From Phallusia fumigata (lineage: Eukaryota > Chordata > Ascidiacea > Phlebobranchia > Ascidiidae): a stretch of DNA of 33,410 nucleotides. The notes under the pieces were generated by a model that searched no databases, was not told the origin of the DNA, and saw only the letters and a program-made list of their open reading frames with translations. Shown here one piece after another: positions 1 to 8,568 of the stretch; within the stretch, counting starts at the first letter, position 1, and each line of letters begins with the position of its first letter. Made by a program: the position numbers and the translations under genes. Where the stretch lies: NCBI GenBank assembly GCA_008931825.1, contig QXVZ01019841.1:1-33410 (forward strand). The letters run 5' to 3'.

Positions 1-187
1 AGTGAAAATGACACCCACACTTGTACCCAAAGTTAGTATGCTTCGTGTATTGTGATCTTAACTAGCAGTTCATACAGTTAAACGTAACGGGACACGACGC
101 GATTGAACAAGAATATGTATCACATCCGGTACATTGCCATTGATGTCAGCTGTTGGTTTTAATACCATTTACGTTTGCCTGTTTCAG

Positions 188-374
188 ATGTTTTGGCTTG
201 GTTACTGCCTGGCTTTTATATCAACTGTGGGTTGGTTGTTTGCATTTGACAGGGAAATCTTGGGTTTGTCGTTTGCACTTTTGCTTGTCGCCGTGTCGTC
301 AGTTTATCTTGCTATCGGAACGTCATGCAAAGTAGTTACCGATAACGCAGAATCGTTGGCAGCAAACAACAAGG
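188..374 (+). CDS. Copy 1 exon a (two membrane helices)
   Basis: Bounded by CTGTTTCAG at the acceptor and AAGG|GTATGT at the donor. It is 187 bp, starting in phase 0 and leaving one base. It encodes two hydrophobic stretches separated by the motif FDRE, which is also present in the equivalent exon at 5227-5413. The ATG at its first codon is probably internal, because the paralogue has coding exons upstream. Confidence 0.8.
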
Positions 375-998
375 GTATGTAATACACCAACTTAATTTCA
401 CACGTTTAAAAGCAACTTAAACTTCATTTTATTGGTTGCAGTGGTACTTTGGTTGATGAGGATTTTGATACAAAATGGACTGAGTACTCTAGCCACATGG
501 CTTACCGTAGCAACTCTTCTAAACCTTGCTGACATCATTATCTATGAAGACAGTTTTGGAGTAACACCTGCTGTTTTGCGAGGTAATTATCGACCAGCGT
601 TTTGCTTCTCTGTTTGGTATGAATAATGCAGTGCAAAACGAAGCACAATTGATTGCTTCATGTTTACATAATAATGCAAAGCTTTTGTTCGATTTGCAGG
701 TAACATTTCAGTAATCAATGGTTCCACGGTTGTCCTCGTCATTTTATTGGTTGTTATAATCACGTGGTTTGTGTTGGAAAACTTTGTTTTTGAGAAGTAT
801 TGTCGTTACATATACACAATCTACCCTGTGTTGATCCTCGCTACATCTGCTTTGATTGACAAGCTGAGAGCCTTGCCGGATGGAAATCAAAATCTGATCA
901 TTGCTTCTGTGGACCTTGGAGTTGTTCTGTTAGCGTTAATTTGTCGCGTTGTACTTGCAGTACTGAGAAGAAGCAAGCAACAATCTATGCTCACATGA
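188..998 (+). CDS. Multi-pass membrane protein, tandem copy 1 (5' part outside window)
   Basis: Three exons join in frame: 188-374, 442-582 and 700-998, ending in TGA at 996-998. Acceptors are TTTCAG, TTGCAG and TTGCAG; donors are G|GTATGT and G|GTAATT. The product has several hydrophobic segments, conserved FDRE after the first, an IQNGL segment, a TVATLLNLADI segment, and VLENFVFEKYCRY followed by TIYPV before the last helices. Exon lengths (187 and 141) and phases match the downstream paralogue exactly, so one or two exons encoding the N terminus should lie left of the window. I do not know the function. The pattern recalls an uncharacterised invertebrate family of 7-8-helix proteins, but that is from memory and untested. 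The alternative, a single fused gene with the copy at 4111, is unlikely because each copy has its own stop codon. Confidence 0.8.
442..582 (+). CDS. Copy 1 exon b
   Basis: Acceptor GGTTGCAG, donor GCGAG|GTAATT. It is 141 bp and starts with two bases that complete a codon. It encodes LW, then IQNGL, then a hydrophobic TVATLLNLADI segment. By eye about 40% of residues are identical to exon 5481-5621. Confidence 0.82.
700..998 (+). CDS. Copy 1 terminal exon
   Basis: Acceptor GATTTGCAG; ends at TGA 996-998. It encodes a long hydrophobic helix ending ITWFVLEN, a conserved EKYCRYIYTIYP stretch and a final helix, then a basic tail (RRSK). The length is 299 bp against 296 bp in the paralogue. Confidence 0.85.
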
Positions 999-1252
999 TT
1001 ATCTAAAAAATGGTAGTCTGTGCGAAGAGCTACGTGACATTTCTATGTAACTTTTTATGACCTAAACTGATGCACGATTTTATATGTCATTTAACAGCTT
1101 CAATGTAATGTTCATTTCATTCATCCTCTTACTCCTTAGTAGTAATGTTGATTTACGTGATAATACCAAACGAATTGTTTTTGGTTAGCTGCACGTCAAC
1201 ATGTTTACCTTTTTTGTGGTACTTGTTTCCTCTAAAATATAAATGTGTTTGC

Positions 1253-1258
1253 ATTAAA
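1253..1258 (+). terminator. Candidate polyadenylation signal, copy 1
   Basis: ATTAAA lies 255 bases after the copy 1 stop codon. This is the common variant hexamer. No transcript evidence is available from sequence alone. Confidence 0.3.
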
Positions 1259-1337
1259 GTTGTATGTCATAAATCCGCTATTTACAGCTAAAGACAGTGC
1301 GAGACAGAAGGTGGAAAGTGACTTAAAAACTTCAAAC

Positions 1338-1415
1338 GCATGGTGGCGGCAGTGATCGCTATTTTCTAAATTTGTGAACTGAGAAACACAAAGGGCTGCA
1401 GGTTCAGGCCAAGTC
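1338..1415 (+). repeat. tRNA-derived SINE-like remnant
   Basis: The stretch has a pol III promoter layout. An A-box-like GTGGCGGCAGTGATCGC lies near 1343-1359 and a B-box-like GGTTCAGGCC at 1401-1410, about 50 bases apart, as in tRNAs and tRNA-headed SINEs. It does not fold as an intact tRNA, so I read it as a decayed SINE head. The rest of 999-4000 shows no gene I can support. Confidence 0.4.
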
Positions 1416-4001
1416 AGTAATAATACCTGTCGTCATTGCCGAACTTTTATGCGTGTGTGCAAGTACCAAAGTTTGGCATTTTAATTGTTAAATAGGCTAC
1501 AGGTTTGTGGCATGGACCGTATTGAAGTAAAATCCCAATGCTAAAAAAGGTATGCACGACGTTCTTACGCAGCAGTTACCTGGAAATATTATGTAACATA
1601 CCTTTTACCAGAACCTGATAATAAATGGATTTGCAAGTTTTCTTTTAATCTATTAGCAAGTGAATAATTAAACATATCAACAAGTTTCACAAAATTCGAA
1701 TTCCTGCCTACCACTTCCTTTGAGGATTTTCATGCCAAGGCCCTGTTATATCGATTAGTCACATTTTACACGTCATATTAGGAGCGGTATTGAACAACCT
1801 CCAAGTAGGAAAACTTTTCTCTCTTTGACGCGTACAAATCGATTAGTTGGAATCAGGCTGCGGACTTACGCGCATTTGCACAAAAACAACAAGCCGTGGG
1901 TCATTAGGCGAGAAAGTTTGCTTAGGGTAGTCCAAGTGACGGATGACCAGAAAGGGACCAAGCAGTTGGACCCCCACACGCAGTTGTCTAGACGACCCGA
2001 TGACCGATATTGATGACCCACTCACCTCTAGATGTAATCTTGATTGTACAATTTTTTTTCTAATTTTATTCGTCCGCTAAGCTTGAATGCTTGTTTTGCA
2101 TCCCCACATTCCATATCCAGCTGAAAAAAAGAAATTAGGAAATGAGTACAAAATATAACCACAAAATATGAAAACATTTTTCCGGATATCGAAGTCAGGT
2201 CAAGTCAAATTTTATTTGCATTATCACTTCAAATCTGACATTGTTGAACGGTTTCGTAAAACAAGAAATCTGACGCTTAAGTACAGGGGGCATAAAAAAT
2301 AGGCTAAGATTATCAAACTTTTTAAAATACGTTTGAAACAAACGGTGACGACTGTGCTTAATTCAGGTCTATAGTAGAGCTACATTACTTCTGTTTTTTG
2401 TTTTTCTTCTGCGTTTATGAATTTTTGGAGCTAGTTTAAGTAAAAGCATAACTGCCAGAGAACTTGTATATAGTAGTAGTACATTGTGGTGCAAACGTTT
2501 CGACAATCGCTGTAGCAGTTTTTTGATTAAGCTACTATTTTAGTCCGTATCTTACAGTCCTAGAAGCTGGTTGTTTCTTTAAAAAGTTGTAAAGCGGTTG
2601 TTTTTTACTACGGATGACATGCAAACTCTGACACTTTGTCATGCTCGCTTAACGTGTCAAGTGAATGTGACAGTGACTCAGGTATTGTTTTTCTCAGCGG
2701 CGTCCATACAATAACAGCGGGTTCGCGGTGGCGTCGGCTCTGCAACAAGTCAACAGGGGTTACATGCACGTCGGGGGGATATTCTATATCCCTTGGCTTC
2801 ACCATGCGCACAACACAGCAAATCACCCGTGTCCGTTTTATCCGCTTCTGCAAAAAATAATTCTGGCACATTTTTGCGTCAACGGCTTGTTCGAGATAAA
2901 ACTGTGTCCCAATTTGGTAAGTTTTAATTCAATTACTCTACCCCGTTTGGTGTAGCTTGGGGCGAATTTGGTTTTACAAATATTTTTTTACAGCAACAGT
3001 GTATTCTAACCTTACCAGTGTCAGGAAAACATTATGGTTTGTGACTCAAAAAAAGATTACTCCACAAAAAATGTCAGTAACCACTAGAAATAAATGAGTG
3101 GTTCACAACTTCACAGTCCCATTTATCACGCAACATCTGCTACACGATCCCCTTCCGACACGTGGTTAAAGCTTGCATAACGTCCGACGCACGTTCGTTG
3201 AGTCTTAAGTTCGATAGTTCCTGGGAAGTCATCCAAGTCGAAAGACATTGCAAACGAAAACCGCTCCAATCGGACAGGTGGTCCTAAAACCAATCCCACC
3301 ATCAGACCCGTGCCGGAGATTCCATTTGACGCGGCGCGGACCCACTATCGATCAAGTGGCCGACGGACCTGCCGCCTCAAGTCGGCCCCAAAATAGTATC
3401 AGTCACTCACCAGCGGAACGGGAAACCCAAGTCCAAGCGTTGTGTCCTGTGTTTGCAAGGCATTGTTAAGTGGACACCAGAGATGAGGTCCCAGCTTTCG
3501 GTGACTTCGGAATGGGTTTCGGATGTCCTTTCTTCTGTTTGACATCGCTTGTTTGCCTATGCTGTTGATTTCTGAGTGTGTCACGCAAAACATCTGCGTT
3601 TGCCTGTTGTCCCCCCAAATGTGTGGACTTCCAAAACAGAGCTTCCTGAGCTTTGTGCGGCTTCCCAATTATTTTTTATTTTAAACAAAATTAAAGGTTC
3701 AAACTCTAATGTGGTAAAGTGATAGGAGTTTTACTACTGGCATTGGGACGGAGATTTATGCCGCCTGATTAGCAAACTGTGTAATCGAATTTAGGCAATG
3801 TCATGCATCATGTTTTGTCGTTGAACCTGTGCCATATGGGGAGTGCATAGCTGGCACAAAACAAAAACGTCAGGCACGAAAAGGTCGTCACTAACAAAAA
3901 AGGTCGATCGAACCCACGTGGTAAAGTGAAAAGGACAAACCACACGTCACTCACGTTATGGAAACGTCAATATCAATCCATTTATTCGCCTTCTATCCTG
4001 A

Positions 4002-4008
4002 TATATAA
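4002..4008 (+). promoter_or_regulatory. TATA box of copy 2
   Basis: TATATAA sits about 100 bases before the start codon at 4111. An initiator-like CTCATCAG lies about 25-30 bases downstream. Spacing is that of a typical pol II core promoter, which would give an 80-base 5' UTR. Confidence 0.5.
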
Positions 4009-4110
4009 CGAAGCGTCGTCGATTCTCATCAGAGCGAGTCAAAGCTGCAGCCTATAAGGGTGGTTCTAGATCAAAACTTGGAGAGTAGATTCATGTAATT
4101 TTAAACAACA

Positions 4111-4204
4111 ATGGACCGGTTAAAGTTGGCTCTTCTGTTTTTTGCGTGGTTTACCAACGTTGGAACAATCGTGGTGTGTTACTTACGAAAACATGACATG
4201 AAAG
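4111..4204 (+). CDS. Copy 2 exon 1
   Basis: Starts at ATG 4111 and ends AAAG|GTATTA, leaving one base. It encodes the first hydrophobic helix (ending GTIVVCYLRKH). No signal-peptide cleavage site is obvious, so this is probably a signal anchor. Confidence 0.8.
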
Positions 4205-6281
4205 GTATTATGTTTAAAATTTAGTCATGTGTTTTAATCCATAAAAATAAACAAGTCAAAAAGATGAACAAAATTTTGTTGATGATATTAAGATCGTTGT
4301 TTTCATTCAGGCCACCAGTGCGTAAATGTAGCGACAAGGGGTTAGTCTGTAGTGTTATTTTTTTATTTACAGTCATTCCTTTAACAAGACGCTGATGTCA
4401 GCACACTCAACACTGACGATAAAATTGTTGGCCCAACTATTGGTTGAAATCGCTGGTAATGGCATGAGTTTTGCCGAGATAATGTTAAAAAGCATTTCGC
4501 ATGCAAGCACTCTTTGAACAAGTTGGCTATGTTTATCCCGAGGAGCTGATTTCAATTCATTTTAAACGCATAAATAATGTTGGTTGACAAATGTTTTTGA
4601 TATCTGTTCTGTTAACCAGATTTCCCAATCTTTACGAAAAACCAGGCTGACATCCAAGGCAAGGTTTTCCCAGCTTTCTTTGGCGCAATAAGGCACTGTT
4701 TTTTATTTAGGTCTGTACGAAAACACCAAGCACAATCTCAGCCAAAAATACTCTCACGAGCTTTTGCCCAACTACGCCTTTTTCTGGGTGTCGTGGCCGG
4801 TCGTGTTTCTGTGGAATCTAGTCGGGATCACTTACTTGCTGGTGTCGGCTTTTAGTCACAGCAAATTGAGCCCGGTTAACGGGGATTCACCTCTGGTACC
4901 CAAGGTGATGCCCTTGTGCAATAACAAATAACGTGTACAGGCAACATATTGTAAAGTAATGAATAATTAAAACACCTGTCTATTGAGTTAAAATTTAAAA
5001 TTTGCTAATGCGTGCAATGTTCACCTGGGCCGCAATTATTTGGCCACGACCCTTTTTTGGATCATCGCTATCCACAAAATTTTGCTCACGAAATGTTCGA
5101 TTTTTTGACCATTTTTTTGTAAGTTACACAACAAATTATTTGCGGAACGAAGTGGGCAAACCCATCAAACATTTGAAAGTATAGAAATACCGATTCTAAA
5201 TATCGTAAACTGACATTGTGCTTCAGCTTTTCGTCGTTTCGCACATTCTGGCTTTCGGCCTTGTAATGCCATGGGAGGTTTCGTTCGATCGAGAAAACTT
5301 GGATCTTTGCCTGGCCCTTATCATGCTCGCGTCTCTGTTTTCCTACATTGCTACAGGATTTTCCTACTATCACGTCCGCCTTAACATACTGGACCTTAAA
5401 CAGAGTAACCCAAGTAAGGTTTGCACTGTGTATTTGAGTTGCTACTGCTTGCTTCGACGCTAATTTTTTTTTGATCACAGGAATGCTTTGGTGTTTTGTG
5501 ATTTTGGTGCAAAACGGTTTAGCTTTGTACGCAGCCAACCTATCAGTCGCTGCAACTCTAAATATGGCCGAAGTTGTTATTTACTGCTCCCGCACCGACG
5601 GCATGGAGGTTAAGCTGCGTGGTAAGTGTGGCAAATTAATAGAAGATGGGGGCCATATGTCGAAGCTCTGAAGAGACAAAAATATAGACAATCAATATGT
5701 CCCCAGTTTGTTTCTGATTTTTTTTTTGATGAATGTAAGAATAGACAACGCGGCTAATTTTATCAAACAGACCATACTGGTTCTTTAACCAAAAATTTAT
5801 AGTGAATGTAAATATCAAGGTTGCAGATGTTTGCCCATGCTATCTGTTAAAAGATTTATAACACCCGTCTCAGGGATCTCAAACGAATTGCCACATATTG
5901 GTTACGATACATAATCAATACAAAACCAGTTAAATATGTTTCTCTTTCCGTTTACCAGCTGGGCTGTAAATACGATTTGTCACAGGTCTTCTTTCAGATG
6001 AAGACGCTTCTACACTGTCATTGGCGACTTTCCTAACCGTTATGGTAATTTGGTTCATGCTGGAAAATCATTGGTGGCGGGAATATTGTCGATACGTCCT
6101 CACTATCTACCCCGTATTCATTTTTGCCTCGGCAAGCGTACTATCCGAAATGGTGCAGTTGCACCCAGGCAGTCAAAATATTGTTGTTACGTCTGTGATA
6201 CTTGGCCTAGCTACTGTTATGATGACGTTTCGAATCGTAGTACTTTGCTTGGGAAAGTTCCCATTTGAGTCGCCGGTGTAA
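4111..6281 (+). CDS. Multi-pass membrane protein, tandem copy 2 (complete)
   Basis: Five exons join in frame: 4111-4204, 4711-4904, 5227-5413, 5481-5621 and 5986-6281 (about 303 codons, TAA at 6279-6281). The start MDRLKLALLFF is the first ATG after a TATA box and opens directly into a hydrophobic helix. Later segments include LLPNYAFFW followed by a long helix, VSFDREN between two helices, LVQNGL with VAATLNMAEVVIY, and WFMLEN ... EYCRYVLTIYP, then a last helix. I count seven or eight membrane segments. The exon plan and motifs match the gene at 188-998, so the pair arose by tandem duplication. The function is unknown. Exon 2 uses a GTGATG donor; if unspliced it would read to a stop at 4929-4931, giving a short form. 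Confidence 0.85.
4711..4904 (+). CDS. Copy 2 exon 2
   Basis: Acceptor TTTTATTTAG, donor CCAAG|GTGATG, phase 0 at the end. It encodes a hydrophilic loop, then NYAFFWVSWPVVFLW and a helix. The equivalent exon of copy 1 is outside the window. Confidence 0.78.
5227..5413 (+). CDS. Copy 2 exon 3
   Basis: Acceptor TGTGCTTCAG, donor CCCAA|GTAAGG. It is 187 bp, the same length and phase as copy 1 exon a, and encodes two helices with FDRE between them. Confidence 0.82.
5481..5621 (+). CDS. Copy 2 exon 4
   Basis: Acceptor TTGATCACAG, donor CGTG|GTAAGT. It is 141 bp, the same length and phase as copy 1 exon b. It shares LW, QNGL, ATLN and IY with that exon. Confidence 0.84.
5986..6281 (+). CDS. Copy 2 terminal exon
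   Basis: Acceptor TTTGTCACAG; ends TAA 6279-6281. It shares the order FMLEN, EYCRYVLTIYPVFI and a final helix with the terminal exon of copy 1. Confidence 0.85.
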
Positions 6282-6323
6282 ATTTTAGGGTTGTAAATAT
6301 TTCTGTGGTTGACGATGTACGTC

Positions 6324-6329
6324 ATTAAA
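6324..6329 (+). terminator. Candidate polyadenylation signal, copy 2
   Basis: ATTAAA lies 43 bases after the stop codon. A stronger overlapping pair of AATAAA hexamers follows at 6594-6603, so the true site is uncertain. Confidence 0.35.
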
Positions 6330-6354
6330 AGGTCAAACACATTATGATGGATCG

Positions 6355-6440
6355 ATACAGCGCTGCATGTTGCATTGATACATAGCTACGCCTGTATACT
6401 GCATGCTGCATTGATATTGGGCCTGAATACTGTATGACTT
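6355..6440. repeat. Imperfect short tandem repeat
   Basis: The motif CTGCATG(T/C)TGCATTGATA occurs twice about 38 bases apart, with the neighbouring GCCTG(T/A)ATACTG also repeated. The copies are imperfect and few. Confidence 0.4.
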
Positions 6441-7292
6441 TAACAAAACATGCTTAACAACGCACGATTTTGTCGTGGCCAGAAACTTATTACGTCGAAT
6501 TACACAAAGGTTCCCACATCTTCGCATAAACAAATCAAAATATTTCCGAACTGACAAGCGATAAGAAATCAGTGACTGTTTTAAAGATAATGAAATAAAT
6601 AAACAGAGAAATCCTAATTTTCTCGAATAAAGTGAATCTTGTTTGAACGGTAATTGAAGAAGCCTAAGCTTCTGCGTACCACAAAATTTAGCTTCGCTGG
6701 CCACACGTTGCACACACCATCAGAAGTAAACGTAAAATAATCATGACGTAGCCCGGGTTTGTTAATTTCTTTAGCAAACAGAGGTATTGCGAGGCAACTC
6801 TGAGCTTTAATATTTTCCTCATCATGTTGCCCGCATTGTTGATATTCCTTGACCGCGAAACCCCGCCTTGCCGTATTTGGACACAAGTCAGCAACGGGTC
6901 AGAGTAACAGATAACCGCGAAATCAGCCCAGGTATCTCTGACAGCAATTTTTAGCCGCGTGTAACGCGCTTTGCAGGCCCTTGATCCGACGCGTTAGAGA
7001 CGCAGATCTTTCAAAAAAACTGCAGCATGGGCTAGCGATAAAATCGGGTATGCGAAATCGCAGAGATCGAAACACATTACTCGGGGACGTGTCGACCGCA
7101 CCTTCCGATCCATACGCGATTTGCGGTGTGCGGGAGGTCGAATTACGCCAACCCGCGCGGCCTCGCGATCTGTGACATGTTTTTTCAACGACAGTCAATG
7201 GTCGCCGTAATCAGATCGAAAAGACAAACGTTCGGCGAGTGCGCTTTGATCCGCAGCACCGCTTCTATGCTGTGCGTTGCTGAAGTGCTGTC

Positions 7293-7346
7293 CTTCCACG
7301 TGCTCGCGTAATTGAGACAACACGACGAGTCCACATGTTTTGTTCG
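7293..7346. repeat. Diverged dispersed repeat, copy A
   Basis: Shares TTCCACGTGCTCG, CGTAATTGAGA and GTTTTGTTC in order and spacing with 13198-13253. The element type is unknown. Confidence 0.45.
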
Positions 7347-7968
7347 GTTCTGTTACAAGCACCGCGGAGTGGCACGAGAAAGATCTCAAATAAGTCATTG
7401 ACCTATTGTGGCCCGATGTTTTCCAACCAGCAACAAACATGTCACAAAACTTCACTGGCTTTTCGGCAGCACAATCCGCTTCAATTAAATCACAACACCC
7501 TGAGTGCAGAATTTTATTTCAACAGATATTTGATAAATTATGATGCAATTTTGGAAACGCAAATCCCAAGTTATTTTAGCTACGAGGCTGCTGTGTGGCG
7601 TTTCGCTATGCGCGAAATAAGTTTCACCGCAAATTAGATAAGGCGTGTTATGTCCGGTACCTATACTAAAGAACTGTCAATAAATGGCGCCAGCTTCTTT
7701 TCAGGCCACAAACTTGACATTTCAGGGCGCCACGTTCCGACCCGAGACAAAAAAGTCTCAGCAAAGCGGCTTTTTGAACGGAAACTGGTTCATGACTAAT
7801 TTTTCGCGCGACTCTAAACGGCCCCATTTTGTTTTGACACGGTTCGGCGGGGTTCCGCAAAAGTGCCCCCGGCGGCGAAGAAACGTTCCTTTTCAATGAT
7901 CCCGGGCGCGTGCCACCTAAGAAGAAACAATCTTCACGTTGGGTCGGATCTTTGTAAATAAACACGGT

Positions 7969-8568
7969 TTATAACACTTCTTTAAAAAGCAACATTCCGT
8001 ACAAATGGAACATGTACAGCGAGTGCAAAAGTCTTTTAAAATACGGTAATGTGATCATAGGCTCTTGGTCATATTTGTAAAACCGCGTGGTATTAAAACG
8101 CAAGTGTCGAATGTTTAAAATTAGACGGATATCCACGTCTACATACTCCATCATTTGTCGCGCCTTGTGAAACTCTATCGATAAAGGATAAAAACAGGGC
8201 CGCCTAAACGTTACAAGCTGCTTGAAAGTTAAAGAGGCCGTCGATGTCCTAATGGCCCGTCGGAGTTTCGGCGCGCTGGATCGCAAAACTTCTGTCAGGT
8301 GGGGGAAAGGGCACAGCTTTGCGTGTCGATGTGCTGTACAAACCGCTTCTTGCAAGACCAAATCGCGTGCAAGCCCACACAGCCTTTGATGGCACAGATT
8401 GTTGCTGCAGCGTGTTGTTCTTGTCCCTTTGGTGTGGGCAGGAGAATGCTCACTCGGAGGAATTTGGCCGACAGCAGACAAGATACGCGATGAGTACGAA
8501 CATGGGTTTACGACGTTGGGTCGGGTAGCGAGATGATTGTAAATATTCCAAAACAAACAGTCGCACAT
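7969..8568 (-). CDS. Unassigned ORF, possibly an exon or a relic
   Basis: A 199-codon open frame ends in TAA at 7969-7971. The middle part has a leucine and proline pattern (QRLCGLARDLVL, then LCPFPHLTEVL) that loosely recalls a SOCS box. The C-terminal third is rich in aromatic and basic residues. No clear splice sites or partner exons were found, and an ORF of this length can arise by chance in 33 kb. I would not treat it as a gene without transcript support. Confidence 0.2.
   Translation of the reverse strand: MCDCLFWNIYNHLATRPNVVNPCSYSSRILSAVGQIPPSEHSPAHTKGTRTTRCSNNLCHQRLCGLARDLVLQEAVCTAHRHAKLCPFPHLTEVLRSSAPKLRRAIRTSTASLTFKQLVTFRRPCFYPLSIEFHKARQMMEYVDVDIRLILNIRHLRFNTTRFYKYDQEPMITLPYFKRLLHSLYMFHLYGMLLFKEVL

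Noticed and set aside
2205..2240. TCAAATTTTATTTGCATTATCAC resembling a conserved SINE/LINE 3' tail
   Set aside because: The match is short and AT-rich, and no head or body is attached to it.
3390..3660. Possible piggyBac transposase C-terminal cysteine region (KRCVLC at about 3434-3454, more cysteines later)
   Set aside because: The RCVLC word fits, but the expected downstream CxxC and CFxxYH pattern appears only in other frames and is broken. Too weak to call.
3829..3860. Small inverted repeat TGTGCCA ... TGGCACA
   Set aside because: A 7-base stem with a long loop and no associated gene end; likely chance.
5002..5110. Hydrophobic frame between copy 2 exons 2 and 3 that could be an extra membrane exon
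   Set aside because: No AG acceptor gives an open frame before it, and exons 2 and 3 already join in phase 0.
5086..5538. 150-codon minus-strand ORF
   Set aside because: It overlaps copy 2 exons on the opposite strand and has no recognisable domain or splice support.
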